NCBI GenBank assembly: GCA_015492645.1
Contig: WGER01000029.1
Span: 36,244 to 100,243, forward strand
DNA length: 64,000 nucleotides
Direction: 5' to 3'
From: Nitrospirota bacterium
GTDB taxonomy: Bacteria; Nitrospirota; Thermodesulfovibrionia; Thermodesulfovibrionales; JdFR-85
Position numbers and translations under genes: made by a program. Of this stretch, positions 38,024 through 48,245 are shown piece after piece (the first letter of the stretch is position 1; each line of letters opens with the position of its first letter). The notes below the pieces were generated by a model. That model worked only from the letters and a program-made list of their open reading frames with translations. It was not told the DNA's origin and searched no databases.

Positions 38024-38663
38024 ACTCCTCATATTCGACCTTGACGGGACCTTGGTGGACTCCCTGAGAGATATCGCTGAGGCAATAAATCATGCTATCA
38101 GACCCCTGGGGTATGAGCCTCTCGGACCTGAGGAACTCATGCCACTGGTAGGCCGGGGTATCACCAGACTGATCGAGGGATTGTTACGAAATGAGACAGA
38201 GGAGGTGAGGAGGAAGGCCCTTGACAGTTTCTTACAGTACTACTCAGAGCACCTGACTGTACATACCCGACCCTACCCCGGAGTAAGGGAGACCCTCGAG
38301 GGACTGAGGCATTACCGAAAGGCGGTGCTCTCAAACAAGAGGGAGGGCCTCACCAGGAGGGTCCTTGAGTCCCTGGGCCTCCTCCGGTATTTTCATCATG
38401 TCCTGGGCAGTGACAGTCTGGGCGAAAAGAAACCCTCTCCTCTGCCAGTAAGATACCTGCTCGAAAGGGAGGGCCTCAGCCCTTCCGAGGCTATTATTAT
38501 TGGTGACAGCGAGATAGACATCCAGACGGCCCGTAATGCAGGGGTTAAATCAGTTGCCGTATGTTATGGATACAGGCCTGTCGAGATGCTTCAGGGAGCA
38601 GACTATTACATCCGGGACAGCCTCCTTGAGTTGCCGGCCCTCCTCACCGAAATAGATCCATGA
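38016..38663 (+). CDS. HAD-family phosphoglycolate phosphatase-like
   Basis: LLIFDLDGTLVDSLRDIAEAIN; IGDSEIDIQTARNAG. Confidence 0.88.
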   Translation: MIKLLIFDLDGTLVDSLRDIAEAINHAIRPLGYEPLGPEELMPLVGRGITRLIEGLLRNETEEVRRKALDSFLQYYSEHLTVHTRPYPGVRETLEGLRHYRKAVLSNKREGLTRRVLESLGLLRYFHHVLGSDSLGEKKPSPLPVRYLLEREGLSPSEAIIIGDSEIDIQTARNAGVKSVAVCYGYRPVEMLQGADYYIRDSLLELPALLTEIDP

Positions 38664-39514
38664 GAATAGGTCTGCATACCTCCATCTCAGGAGGACTTCA
38701 TCTGTCTGTAAAAAGGGCCCACAGTCTTGGATGTACGTGTATGCAGTTGTTCTCACACAACCCGAGGGGGTGGGGGAGGAGACCATTCAGAGCATATGAA
38801 ACAGAAGAGTTCAGGAAACTCAGAATCGAGTGGGACATCTCACCATGCTTTATCCATGCCTCATACCTGATAAACCTCTGCAGTCCTGAGGCACGTCTCT
38901 GGCAGGACTCGATAGACCTCCTCCTCTACGAGGCAGAGGCTGCAGAGAGGCTCGGCGTTGACGGGGTGGTGCTACATCCGGGCAGGGGGAGAGGTCAGCC
39001 CCTCAACAGGGCCATAAAAAGGGCAAAGGAGGCCCTGCGGGTCCTATGGCAAGCAGTAGGTGAGCCTGTGTTTGTGATTGAGAATACGGCAGGACAGAAG
39101 GGCGAGATAGGGGCATCTGTGGAGGAGATGATCCAACTACTGGATGGCCCTGGTGCAGGGTGTGTGAAGGGGATATGTATAGATACCGCACATGCCTTTG
39201 CTGCAGGGTACGATATAAGGGATCCCCAGGTCATGAAAGAGATGGTGAAGAGGATAGAGGACTCGCTTTCACCACTCAGAGTGGTCCTGATACACCTGAA
39301 CGACACTAAGAGCCCCCTCGGTGGAAGGGTGGACAGACACGAACATATAGGTATGGGGCAGATAGGACTTTCAGGGTTCAGGAGGTTGCTTAGAGAACTG
39401 CCATCACGGGATATCCCTCTGGTGCTTGAGACCCCGAGAAAGACCGATGATGATGACAGGAGAAACCTCTCACTGGTAAAGAGACTCCTGTCAGAGGGGC
39501 AGAGGCCCCCCTGA
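38660..39514 (+). CDS. nfo: Endonuclease IV (AP endonuclease)
   Basis: GLHTSISGGLHLSV, IENTAGQKGEIG, CIDTAHAFAAGYD, HLNDTKSPLGGRVDRHEHIG. Confidence 0.95.
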   Translation: MRIGLHTSISGGLHLSVKRAHSLGCTCMQLFSHNPRGWGRRPFRAYETEEFRKLRIEWDISPCFIHASYLINLCSPEARLWQDSIDLLLYEAEAAERLGVDGVVLHPGRGRGQPLNRAIKRAKEALRVLWQAVGEPVFVIENTAGQKGEIGASVEEMIQLLDGPGAGCVKGICIDTAHAFAAGYDIRDPQVMKEMVKRIEDSLSPLRVVLIHLNDTKSPLGGRVDRHEHIGMGQIGLSGFRRLLRELPSRDIPLVLETPRKTDDDDRRNLSLVKRLLSEGQRPP

Positions 39515-39520
39515 CAGCAC

Positions 39521-40702
39521 TCAGTGTGCTACCTCTTCGTACCCTACTGACTCCCTCACTGATATTACTATCTTATAAAGCACCGTGAGTACCAGAAAAC
39601 CCACTGCCCACACACCAAGGGTGATAATGGTCTCAGGCAGTGTAGGCCAGTACTCAAAGACCCTTTCAAAGGGGTTGGGAACAAAACCACCAATTATCAG
39701 GCCAAAGCCCTTATCCAGCCACAGCGACAGAAACACTGAGGCAGCAGCCACTGTGAGTGTCGTCTCGTTCCTCCTGGTAGGAGGTATAACGAGCAGAATA
39801 ATAGAAAAGACGGCCAGCAGTACCGATATCCACATAAGGGGTACAAGCCTTCCATGCCCCTCCAGTCCGAAGAACAGGTACTTAAATGGATGCAGGTGCC
39901 CCGGTATCTGGCTGTATCCAACAGTGAAGAGTTCTAACAGGAAGAAGAAGAAGTTCACAATCATTGCATAGGTGACTATTTTTGCCACTGACTGGATCTG
40001 CTCCCTGCCAGGGTCAAAGGATGTGTATCTCCTCACAAGCAGTGCAAGAAGCAGGAGCAATGCAGGCCCGGAGGAGAAGGCAGAGGCAAGAAATCTCGCT
40101 GCCATTATCGCGGTGAGCCAGAAGTGCCTGCCAGGCAGTCCCTGGTAGATGAAGGCCGTAACTGTGTGGATACTGATTGCCCAGGGTATAGAGATGTATA
40201 TAAGAGGCTTTATCCACTTTGGGGGAGGAGCACCCTTGTACTCTGCATGCAGTGTATTCCAGCCGATGAGGATGTTCAGAAGGAGATAGCCGGACAGGAC
40301 AACCGCGTCCCAGAAGAGTATCGATCTCGGTGTTGGATGAAGTATCACATTGAATATCCTCATGGGCTGTCCCATGTCAACGAATATAAAGAGCAGACAC
40401 ATTGTTACTGCCGCGACAGCGAGGAACTCTCCCAAGATCACTATCCTGCCGAACTTCTTGTAGTTGTGCAGGTAATAGGGAATCACTATCATAACCGCAG
40501 AGGCTGCCACTCCAACCAGGAAGGTGAACTGACCGATGTAAAGACCCCAGGAGACATCCCTGCTCATCCCTGTGATACCCAGTCCTATCTTCAACTGAAA
40601 CAGATATGTTATAAACCCGGCGAATATGATCCCGAGCAGGACAAAGATGAGTGTCCAGTATCTCTTACTTCCAACCAGTGCCTTTTCAAACATGATCCTC
40701 AC
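39521..40702 (-). CDS. dsrP: DsrP, NrfD-like integral membrane subunit
   Basis: NrfD-type multi-TM protein in dsrMKJO context. Confidence 0.9.
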   Translation of the reverse strand: MRIMFEKALVGSKRYWTLIFVLLGIIFAGFITYLFQLKIGLGITGMSRDVSWGLYIGQFTFLVGVAASAVMIVIPYYLHNYKKFGRIVILGEFLAVAAVTMCLLFIFVDMGQPMRIFNVILHPTPRSILFWDAVVLSGYLLLNILIGWNTLHAEYKGAPPPKWIKPLIYISIPWAISIHTVTAFIYQGLPGRHFWLTAIMAARFLASAFSSGPALLLLLALLVRRYTSFDPGREQIQSVAKIVTYAMIVNFFFFLLELFTVGYSQIPGHLHPFKYLFFGLEGHGRLVPLMWISVLLAVFSIILLVIPPTRRNETTLTVAAASVFLSLWLDKGFGLIIGGFVPNPFERVFEYWPTLPETIITLGVWAVGFLVLTVLYKIVISVRESVGYEEVAH

Positions 40703-41477
40703 CTCCTATTATGTAAAAGACGGCAGGCTGTGTGCCTAATTCCGGTTTTCTCCTGATACTGAAGTGTTCAGCAAGATATCGACGGACCTCTGAATTCGGG
40801 TCGTTGAGATCGCCGAAGAGCATCGCCCCGTTGGACTTCTCCACACAGGCAGGTCTTTTGCCCTTTTCAAGCCTCTCAACACAGAAGGTACACTTCTCCA
40901 CCACACCAGGGCCTCTCATCGGGTACTCTGGATTCGGGTCCTTCACGAACTTCTTGGGATCACGCCAGTTGAAACTCCTCGCCCCATAGGGACATCCGGC
41001 CATACAGAACCTGCAGCCTATGCATCTGTGATAGTCCTGGGCAGTTATACCGTCAGGCCGCTTGAAGGTGGCCTTGGTGGGGCAGACCCTCGTGCAGGGT
41101 GCATTGGTACAGTGATTGCAGAGGAGAAGTATTGGCTTTTCCTCAATCTCAGGTGGAACATAGGGGTTCATCTGACCGGGAAAGGAGTGTTCAAAGTCCT
41201 CAGTCCATATCCACTTTATCTCGTCTTCAGGGTCCGGCATCTTTGGCACATTATGTATCCTGTGGCAGGCATCAATAACCCTCTGGTAATCCTCCTCTGT
41301 CCTGAACTTTCTGAGGTCAATCACCATCGCCCATCTCTCAGCATTGAGTCTCTCGTCGGTAGGGGCAAATTCAGAAGAGGCGATCCTTGCCCTCACAAAC
41401 AATTGGGCACCCCCCACCCCGATTCCTATACAGGTAAGGCCTGCTAATCTCAGAAACTCTCTTCTATCCATTCCCAT
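40686..41477 (-). CDS. dsrO: DsrO, periplasmic ferredoxin-like subunit (Tat-type N-terminus)
   Basis: MGMDRREFLRLAGLTCIG signal; CNHCTNAPCTRVCPTKA and CIGCRFCMAGCPYGAR. Confidence 0.9.
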   Translation of the reverse strand: MGMDRREFLRLAGLTCIGIGVGGAQLFVRARIASSEFAPTDERLNAERWAMVIDLRKFRTEEDYQRVIDACHRIHNVPKMPDPEDEIKWIWTEDFEHSFPGQMNPYVPPEIEEKPILLLCNHCTNAPCTRVCPTKATFKRPDGITAQDYHRCIGCRFCMAGCPYGARSFNWRDPKKFVKDPNPEYPMRGPGVVEKCTFCVERLEKGKRPACVEKSNGAMLFGDLNDPNSEVRRYLAEHFSIRRKPELGTQPAVFYIIGGEDHV

Positions 41478-41489
41478 CTCAGACCTCCT

Positions 41490-41873
41490 CTATTTTGCAA
41501 AGTGACAGTCCCAGCAATAGGGAGATACCCCGGCATGTTTGTGACACTCATCGCAGAACTTCTTCTTGTCAGAATGACACCTCATACAGGTATTCTGCAG
41601 GCTGATGAAGTAACTCTCACCCCTGGAGTTGATGTATGTCCTCTTGCCCTCCCTCAGGGCCGCATCTCTCCAATCCACAAGGAGTTTCATATGCTCCGCC
41701 CTCATGTATTCCTTTGGCTCAACACACTTCTTCACCTCCATCTTCTGGATCTCAGGGGTATTCAGGTCAGGCTTTGGTGGTTTGTAGGTCTTACCAAAGT
41801 TACTGTAGATGGGGAAAAGGGCAAAAAGGAGAAATATCACAATCCCCGTAATTATCTTTCCACCGTCATACAT
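41490..41873 (-). CDS. dsrJ: DsrJ, triheme cytochrome c
   Basis: Three CXXCH motifs (CMRCH, CDECH, CWDCH), N-terminal anchor. Confidence 0.9.
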   Translation of the reverse strand: MYDGGKIITGIVIFLLFALFPIYSNFGKTYKPPKPDLNTPEIQKMEVKKCVEPKEYMRAEHMKLLVDWRDAALREGKRTYINSRGESYFISLQNTCMRCHSDKKKFCDECHKHAGVSPYCWDCHFAK

Positions 41874-41894
41874 TCTCTCTGACCTCCTCTATTG

Positions 41895-43532
41895 TTATTC
41901 TTCCTCCTCTTCTTCCTCTTCAAACCCTGGCAGTGGCTCCAATCTGAGGTCCATCGTCCTCTTCTTCTCACCCGTCATTACCAGGGCATTACCCACCAGT
42001 TCGTGGACCCCACAGACCTCCACCCCGGGTACCCAGTACTGCATCAGGGTTGGCAGGGCCGCCCTGTCTATAGCACAGACATTGGCAAGCATGTTTACAC
42101 CATACTTTTCATGCACATACCTCACAGCATTCGCCCTTGGCAGGCCTCCCCTCATCCTGAGTTCCATATTCTCTGAGGCATTCAGTCCTGAGCCACTGCC
42201 GCAGCAGAATGTTTTCTCCCTGATGGTGTTCTCTGGCATCTCATAGAAGTGGTTGCAGACATTCTTGATCACATACCTGGGCTCCTCAAAGAAGCCCATC
42301 CCTCGGGAGGTGTTACAGGAGTCATGGAACGTGACCCTGAGGTGATCATTGCGGCTTGGGTCGAGTTTGAGTTTGCCGTGCCTGATGAGATCTGCCGTAA
42401 ACTCAACCACATGGACCACCTTGGATGCACTGGCATGTTCAAATACCGTACCTGTGATCGGAGATTTAGGAGTTTCCAGATTCTCCGGCGGCTTCCAGAA
42501 AGTGGCCAGGTACTGGTGCCATAGCCTCCACATATGCCCACACTCACCACCAATTATGAACTTTACTCCTAACCTCTCTGCTTCTGCGTACACCTTGTAG
42601 TACAGCCTCTTTGCCATCTCCAAGGAGGTGAAAAACCCGAAGTTTCCACCCTCTGAGGCATAGGTGCTCCATGTATAGTCGAGACCCAGTTCATGGAAGA
42701 GCATCAGATAGCCCATAGCGGTGTAGACGCCTGGCACCGCAAAGAGGTCACCTGAAGGGGTAACAAACAGGATCTCTGCCCCCTTTCTGTTAAAGGTGGG
42801 TTCAATCCTGATACCTGTAATCTCCTCTATGTCATCACACATCATCTCGATGTTGGACTGGATGGTGTGTGGCTCCAGCCCGAGGTGGTTACCCTTATGG
42901 TAGCAGTTTGCCACAGGACCCATGATCCAGTCGGTGTTACAACCCAGGAGGTTTACCAGTTCACGGACCATTATGGTTATCTCTGCAGTGTCAATCCCGT
43001 AAGGACAGAATACTGAACACCTCCTGCACTCGGTACACTGATAGGCGTAATACCAGAGTTCCTTGAAGACCTCCTCGGTGAGTTCCCTCGCACCAGCGGT
43101 CCTCTTGAGCAACTTTCCACCCGTGGTAAAGTACCTCCGGTAAATTGAACGGAGGAGTTCTGCCCTCAGGACCGGCATGTTCTTTGGGTCACCAGTGCCT
43201 ATGTAGAAGTGGCACTTGTCCGCGCAGGCACCACACCTCACGCATATATCCATGAACAGACGGAAGGATCTGTGCTTCCGGAGCCTGTCCTCCATCCCCT
43301 CAAGGAATATCTCCTTCCAGTTCTCGGGCAGTTTCCAGTCCTCATCAGAGGTGGACCACTCCCTCGGGTTTGGCATGTCCACTTCTTCCAGATACTTTGG
43401 CCTTGTCCCGTAGCAGTACATACCCGGCCGGAACTCCACCTTTGTGTCAATCCAGGGTCCCTTTGGTGTCTTCCTGTAATCTAAGGTCTTGGTAATCTCT
43501 TCTGGTTTTGGTGGTTTAGCAGCCTTTGCCAT
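41895..43532 (-). CDS. dsrK: DsrK, HdrD-like iron-sulfur subunit
   Basis: CVRCGACADKCHFYIGTGDPKNMPVLRAELLRSIYRRYFT; CTECRRCSVFCPYGIDTAE; CCGSGSGL. Confidence 0.93.
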   Translation of the reverse strand: MAKAAKPPKPEEITKTLDYRKTPKGPWIDTKVEFRPGMYCYGTRPKYLEEVDMPNPREWSTSDEDWKLPENWKEIFLEGMEDRLRKHRSFRLFMDICVRCGACADKCHFYIGTGDPKNMPVLRAELLRSIYRRYFTTGGKLLKRTAGARELTEEVFKELWYYAYQCTECRRCSVFCPYGIDTAEITIMVRELVNLLGCNTDWIMGPVANCYHKGNHLGLEPHTIQSNIEMMCDDIEEITGIRIEPTFNRKGAEILFVTPSGDLFAVPGVYTAMGYLMLFHELGLDYTWSTYASEGGNFGFFTSLEMAKRLYYKVYAEAERLGVKFIIGGECGHMWRLWHQYLATFWKPPENLETPKSPITGTVFEHASASKVVHVVEFTADLIRHGKLKLDPSRNDHLRVTFHDSCNTSRGMGFFEEPRYVIKNVCNHFYEMPENTIREKTFCCGSGSGLNASENMELRMRGGLPRANAVRYVHEKYGVNMLANVCAIDRAALPTLMQYWVPGVEVCGVHELVGNALVMTGEKKRTMDLRLEPLPGFEEEEEEEE

Positions 43533-43536
43533 GGTC

Positions 43537-44574
43537 TCACTCCTTTTCTTCTTGTTCTTTTTCTTCTGTTTCCTCTTCTTCTATATCTTTCTCTACAGGG
43601 ATACCTGCCATCTTCATCTTCTCCCTGAATTCCTCTTCATACTCCTCATAGGTATGTACCTTCACAGGATAATCCCATGGATTTATATGCCTCTTCATAC
43701 GGCTGTTATTGGCGAGGTTCCTGGTGGGTGAAAGAAACACTCCACCTAAGTGAACCAGTTTACTGAAGGGAAAGTACGCGAATAGCACAGAGACCAGAAA
43801 GATGTGCACATAGAATATCACACCTATACCCTCAGGCACCTTCGGATGGAATGTGGCAAGTCCCATGGTGAGTTCCTTCACCTTCGTGATGTCCGTCTTG
43901 ATGAAGTACCTCATGAGGATACCAGAACCAGCGATCCCCATTATAAGCAGAAGTGGAAAGTAATCAGCAGGTAGAGAGATGTATCTCACCTGAGGGATGT
44001 ATAACCTCCTCAGGAAGAGATAAAGCGCCGCAAAAAAGAGCACCACACCTGTTAACTGCAGGTGGGGATGCCCTATCTGGAGGAAGCCATCGAAACTATC
44101 AATAATGGAGACCAGTTTTGAAGGTGGCTGGGTAAAGAACCTGAGGTGTCTCAGAAAGACGATCAGAAATGAGTAGTGGAAGGCAATCCCGCCGAGCCAC
44201 AACCATTTGGAAGAACCATAAACCGGTCTGAAGCCCGGCCCCATCTCGGTCCTCAGATTCCTGAACAGTGACCTGAAGGCCACAACCTCAAGGAACATCC
44301 TGAGAAAGACCTCCCAGCCGGTGGCAGGGCTTTCCAGTTTGCTGTACTTTATCCATGACAGGCTCTTCTGCTGGCCACAGGTGGTGGGAATATGGAAAGG
44401 AACCGGGGTCTTACCCCATTGCACTACCCGGTATATCAGTCCCACTAAGAATACCACAAGGGCCAGATAGGGGAAGACCACACCAAAAATGACAGAGAGG
44501 TTCAGAAGCCCTGCCCCTATTAAAGCAACCAGGATCAACCCTACCACAACCCAAAAAGAGAACCACACACCCAT
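43537..44574 (-). CDS. dsrM: DsrM, cytochrome b-type membrane subunit
   Basis: Multi-TM NarI-like sequence upstream of dsrK. Confidence 0.9.
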   Translation of the reverse strand: MGVWFSFWVVVGLILVALIGAGLLNLSVIFGVVFPYLALVVFLVGLIYRVVQWGKTPVPFHIPTTCGQQKSLSWIKYSKLESPATGWEVFLRMFLEVVAFRSLFRNLRTEMGPGFRPVYGSSKWLWLGGIAFHYSFLIVFLRHLRFFTQPPSKLVSIIDSFDGFLQIGHPHLQLTGVVLFFAALYLFLRRLYIPQVRYISLPADYFPLLLIMGIAGSGILMRYFIKTDITKVKELTMGLATFHPKVPEGIGVIFYVHIFLVSVLFAYFPFSKLVHLGGVFLSPTRNLANNSRMKRHINPWDYPVKVHTYEEYEEEFREKMKMAGIPVEKDIEEEETEEKEQEEKE

Positions 44575-44658
44575 TTATGACCTCCTTTTAAATGCTTTCT
44601 TAAAGGGTGTGTCTGTTATCAACACACCCACACAATGGCCTACCTCAAGATATCTGGC

Positions 44659-45180
44659 TCACCACTTGTGTTTGTCCAGTTCGTCAAGCAGTTTCGCCCT
44701 CTCAAGCAGTTTGTAGGTCATGTTTTTCAGTTCTGTGGCCTTCAATTCGTAAATCTTCTCTCTACATTCCATGAATATATCAAAGGCGAGTAGCGCCAGT
44801 TTGTCCACACTACTGTCAAACTCTCTCAACTGTCTCCTGATCTCTGGTTCATCAAGCCTCATCCCTACTTCTGCCCTCACAATATCCTTGAGATGAAAGA
44901 CAAACTCAACTGCCTCTGAAGGTTTAAAATCCTGAACTGCCCTGATCCTGATGATTCTGTCGAGGAAGGTCTGGACCTCCTCCTCCCCTTCTCCTACTAT
45001 GTAATCTATTATCCCCTCAATCCCTTCTTTAATTGTACTTCCAACAGGATTGGTAAAGGGATCCCTCTTGCTCTTCAGAAATGCCGCCGTCTCTTCGGGA
45101 TAGGTCTCAATGATATAATCGAACCATCTCCGTACAATCCCATCTCTCCGCGTCCTGAGAACTTCCCTCAGTTGCTCCAT
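44659..45180 (-). CDS. RsbRD N-terminal-like (heme-free globin fold) protein
   Basis: RDGIVRRWFDYIIETYPEETAAFLKSKRDPFTNPVGSTIKEGIEGI. Confidence 0.75.
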   Translation of the reverse strand: MEQLREVLRTRRDGIVRRWFDYIIETYPEETAAFLKSKRDPFTNPVGSTIKEGIEGIIDYIVGEGEEEVQTFLDRIIRIRAVQDFKPSEAVEFVFHLKDIVRAEVGMRLDEPEIRRQLREFDSSVDKLALLAFDIFMECREKIYELKATELKNMTYKLLERAKLLDELDKHKW

Positions 45181-45222
45181 CGGACCAACAAAGAGGTGCT
45201 CCCAGTTGGGAGCACCAGTCCC

Positions 45223-45558
45223 TTATACGCAACCAGTTGGTTTTGGCAGACCTGCATACCTACAGGCCTGTTTTGCAGGGCCATCTGGAAAGAGTTGATA
45301 CAGGTACTTGGTGTTCCCTTTCTCAGGCCCCATTGTCTTCTTGATCTCCTTCACGAGTATCTTGATCATTGGCGCTATCTGGTACTTCTGATAGTAGTCC
45401 CTCAGGAAGTTGATTATCTCCCAGTGCTCCTGGGTCAGTTCAATCCCATCCTGCTTTGCCATATACTCTGCCAACTCAGGAGACCAGTCATCCAGATTCT
45501 GTAGATACCCCTCCTCATCGACTTCCAACTGTTTGCCCTGAAATTCTAATGTCGGCAT
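45223..45558 (-). CDS. dsrC: DsrC/TusE family sulfur carrier
   Basis: YLYQLFPDGPAKQACRYAGLPKPTGCV C-terminus with both redox cysteines. Confidence 0.96.
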   Translation of the reverse strand: MPTLEFQGKQLEVDEEGYLQNLDDWSPELAEYMAKQDGIELTQEHWEIINFLRDYYQKYQIAPMIKILVKEIKKTMGPEKGNTKYLYQLFPDGPAKQACRYAGLPKPTGCV

Positions 45559-45712
45559 GGTCAGACCTCCTTTTTTTGAGTTTTTGGGGTTTCAGCGCCC
45601 CTCTGAAAATTTTAGTTATAAATTCTCTTCATAATTCTATTTGAGTATAAACATATTACATACATCACATAAAGAGGTCAAATTAAAAATTTTAATATTT
45701 CTATTTTGAGGT

Positions 45713-46111
45713 CTAATTTTTCATCCTTCTGAGAAACAGGATCTTTGCAGTGTAACTCCTGACCCCGAACATGACGGGTCTTGGTATCAGTTTGTGATTT
45801 CTGACGTCATAGTTCAATATCCTCTCCTCATAATCCACCTCAGGGGTCAGGGACAGCGCCTCCTGCCAGTCAAATCCTGTCAATAGCACGAGTGCATCCA
45901 TGAGGGCCTCACCAAGATTTCTGCCCGTAGGGTCACAGGTATAGACCGCACCACAAACACACCTGCCACCATAAATCTCCCCCAGTTCGTAGGAAACATC
46001 CGTTGGTCTTTCTATTAGCGCCTCACAAAATGGGCATCTCGGCTCAGTGAGTGTGGACTTATCTTCCCTCTGCCTCCTGCTGACCTTATATCCGGGGAGG
46101 TTGGACATCAT
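45713..46111 (-). CDS. Zinc-ribbon-like hypothetical protein
   Basis: CPFCEALIERPTDVSYELGEIYGGRCVCGAVYTCD. Confidence 0.55.
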   Translation of the reverse strand: MMSNLPGYKVSRRQREDKSTLTEPRCPFCEALIERPTDVSYELGEIYGGRCVCGAVYTCDPTGRNLGEALMDALVLLTGFDWQEALSLTPEVDYEERILNYDVRNHKLIPRPVMFGVRSYTAKILFLRRMKN

Positions 46112-46166
46112 TACAAACTATTATACCAAATTACCTCTGTCCAAAAAAACTGTGCGCATTAGATAG

Positions 46167-46301
46167 ATTGCCATTAGAATTTCAATAAAAACTCTGGAAG
46201 GTGGCGGGAGTTTCTACCCAGGAAAATCTCCGATTTTCCTGGGGACCCCTACATTCTGAGACATTTCCAGCGACCTATCAACCGTATTCTAACGCCAATT
46301 T
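46167..46301. repeat. Small palindromic intergenic element (MITE-like), copy 2
   Basis: Ends attgccattagaat / attctaacgccaattt; apical 27-bp palindrome CCCAGGAAAATCTCCGATTTTCCTGGG at 46217-46243. Confidence 0.7.
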
Positions 46302-46305
46302 GGGA

Positions 46306-46420
46306 TTAGATCAAAAAGGTAGTGTCCGTGAAGTGTTCTATAACAGCCAGAGAAGGGTGCCTGTGTTGCTGGTTTTGAGACAATACAGGCGCCCTCATTT
46401 TATCAGAATTTTTGATCTAA
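46306..46420 (+). repeat. Second inverted-repeat element, TTAGATCAAAAA ... TTTTTGATCTAA with internal hairpin
   Basis: 12-bp perfect terminal IR (46306-46317 / 46409-46420); inner stem agggtgcctgtgttg / caatacaggcgccct with two G-U pairs on + strand. Confidence 0.65.
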
Positions 46421-46481
46421 CACGCCACGGTGTCTCTCTGGTCTTATCCAATGACAATCCCATCTTCAGGTTACAAGTAGA

Positions 46482-47621
46482 TTAGAACTCGAGCACGTCT
46501 CTTAAGACCTCCTCTACAGCCTCCAGGGTGGCCATCGCCTTTCTCGGCTGTTCTGTCACCTTGAAGACGATGTCAGGGTCCTTCAGCCCACTGCCTGTGA
46601 GGGTGCAGACCACGGTCTGGCCCGGTCTGAAGTATCCCTGGCTGTGGAGTTTCAAAACCCCTGCGAGGGATGCTGCAGAGGCAGGCTCACAGAATATACC
46701 TTCCATAGAGGCGATAAGCTTGTAGGCATGGAGGATCTCTTCATCGGTGACCGCCTCGATCCTGCCCCCTGATTCATCCCTGGCCTCAAGGGCATATTTC
46801 CAACTGGCCGGGTTACCAATCCTTATGGCAGTTGCAACGGTCTCTGGGTTCTCCACCACCCTTCCCAGCACTATCGGTGCGGCACCCTCTGCCTGAAACC
46901 CGAGCATCTTTGGTAAACTCTGGATCCGACCACCCTGATAGTATTGCTTGTACCCCCTCCAGTAGGCTGTTATATTGCCGGCATTCCCTACGGGCAGGGC
47001 ATGATAGTCAGGTGCCCTGCCGAGTTGATCACAGACCTCAAAGGCTGCTGTCTTCTGACCCTCAAGCCTGTAGGGGTTAATGGAATTTACAAGGGTTATG
47101 GGGTGTCTGTTCACCATTTCCCGAACAATACCAAGTGCCCTGTCAAAGTTGCCGTCCACCTGCACCACTATTGCACCATGTACAAGGGCCTGAACCAGTT
47201 TTCCAAGGGCGATCTTCCCCTCGGGGATCAGGACAATCGCCTTGATTCCTGCCCTTGCTGCATAAGCAGCAGCAGATGCTGAGGTGTTACCGGTTGATGC
47301 ACAGATGACCGCTCTCGTCCCCTCCTCCATAGCCTTTGAGATAGCCATTGTCATACCCCTGTCTTTGAAGGAACCTGTGGGGTTAGCGCCGTCAAATTTG
47401 AAGTAAAGGTCAAAGGGAAGATCAAACCTCCTCTTGATATTAACGGAATTGATCAAGGGCGTATTGCCTTCATACAGGGTGACTATTGGTGTCTTTTCTG
47501 TAAGAGGGAGAAACTCTCTGTAGTGATATAGGACACCCCTCCATCGATTTTCAAGAGATCGTTGATCACACATTCGATCATCTTGGTCTGCCTGGCCGAC
47601 CATCTGCTCTGCGTTACTCAT
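46482..47621 (-). CDS. thrC: Threonine synthase (PLP fold II), paralog 1
   Basis: [50 protein letters not shown] supports start at MSNAEQ. Confidence 0.9.
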   Translation of the reverse strand: MSNAEQMVGQADQDDRMCDQRSLENRWRGVLYHYREFLPLTEKTPIVTLYEGNTPLINSVNIKRRFDLPFDLYFKFDGANPTGSFKDRGMTMAISKAMEEGTRAVICASTGNTSASAAAYAARAGIKAIVLIPEGKIALGKLVQALVHGAIVVQVDGNFDRALGIVREMVNRHPITLVNSINPYRLEGQKTAAFEVCDQLGRAPDYHALPVGNAGNITAYWRGYKQYYQGGRIQSLPKMLGFQAEGAAPIVLGRVVENPETVATAIRIGNPASWKYALEARDESGGRIEAVTDEEILHAYKLIASMEGIFCEPASAASLAGVLKLHSQGYFRPGQTVVCTLTGSGLKDPDIVFKVTEQPRKAMATLEAVEEVLRDVLEF

Positions 47622-47652
47622 CCCCACGTATCCTCCTTTCAACCAAGAGAGT

Positions 47653-47889
47653 CTATTCTATTATATCACCCTCCACATACTCCACAATAACGCCTTGATC
47701 CCTCAGGGACTGGAGCCCCTTATTCAGATTATCCTCTTCCCCTTCAAGTTCAAGCACCATCTCTCCCACTGTCTCTGTAACCCTTGCCCTCCTGATATTC
47801 GGCATCACATCATACTTTTTGGCCATCGTAAAGAGCACAGGCTCCTTGATGAGGTGTTGTGGAAAGGTCAATTTAACCCTTACTTTCAT
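47653..47889 (-). CDS. NIL domain protein
   Basis: [48 protein letters not shown]. Confidence 0.85.
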   Translation of the reverse strand: MKVRVKLTFPQHLIKEPVLFTMAKKYDVMPNIRRARVTETVGEMVLELEGEEDNLNKGLQSLRDQGVIVEYVEGDIIE

Positions 47890-48188
47890 TAGATCCCCCT
47901 TCCTGGCACCTTACCGGTCCCTCCCGCTATTGCCGGTACAATTGATACCTCGTCTCCGTCCTTTACCTCTGTCTCCTCTGCCTGCATAAAGCGTATGTCC
48001 TCTTCATTGACATAGACATTCACGAATCTCCTGATCTTTCCATTCTCTGTGACCCTTTCTGCCAGCCCTGGATAACGGCTGTCCAGGTCCATAATCAGGT
48101 CAATCACCTTTCCTGGTTTGCCCTCCACCACCTCCTGTCCCTTTGTTAACCTCTGAAGAGGCGTTGGTATCCTTACTTTGACTGCCAT
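47889..48188 (-). CDS. MoaD/ThiS-family ubiquitin-like protein with C-terminal extension
   Basis: VKVRIPTPLQRLTKGQEVVE...DGDEVSIVPAIAGG followed by TGKVPGRGI. Confidence 0.85.
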   Translation of the reverse strand: MAVKVRIPTPLQRLTKGQEVVEGKPGKVIDLIMDLDSRYPGLAERVTENGKIRRFVNVYVNEEDIRFMQAEETEVKDGDEVSIVPAIAGGTGKVPGRGI

Positions 48189-48245
48189 TTTTTACCTCCC
48201 AAGGGAAAGGTTTCCCACCCCCAGGTGGGTTATCTATTATGATGC

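Noticed and set aside
46201-46485. 94-aa plus-strand ORF
   Set aside because: Lies across two palindromic intergenic elements; the translation looks non-coding.
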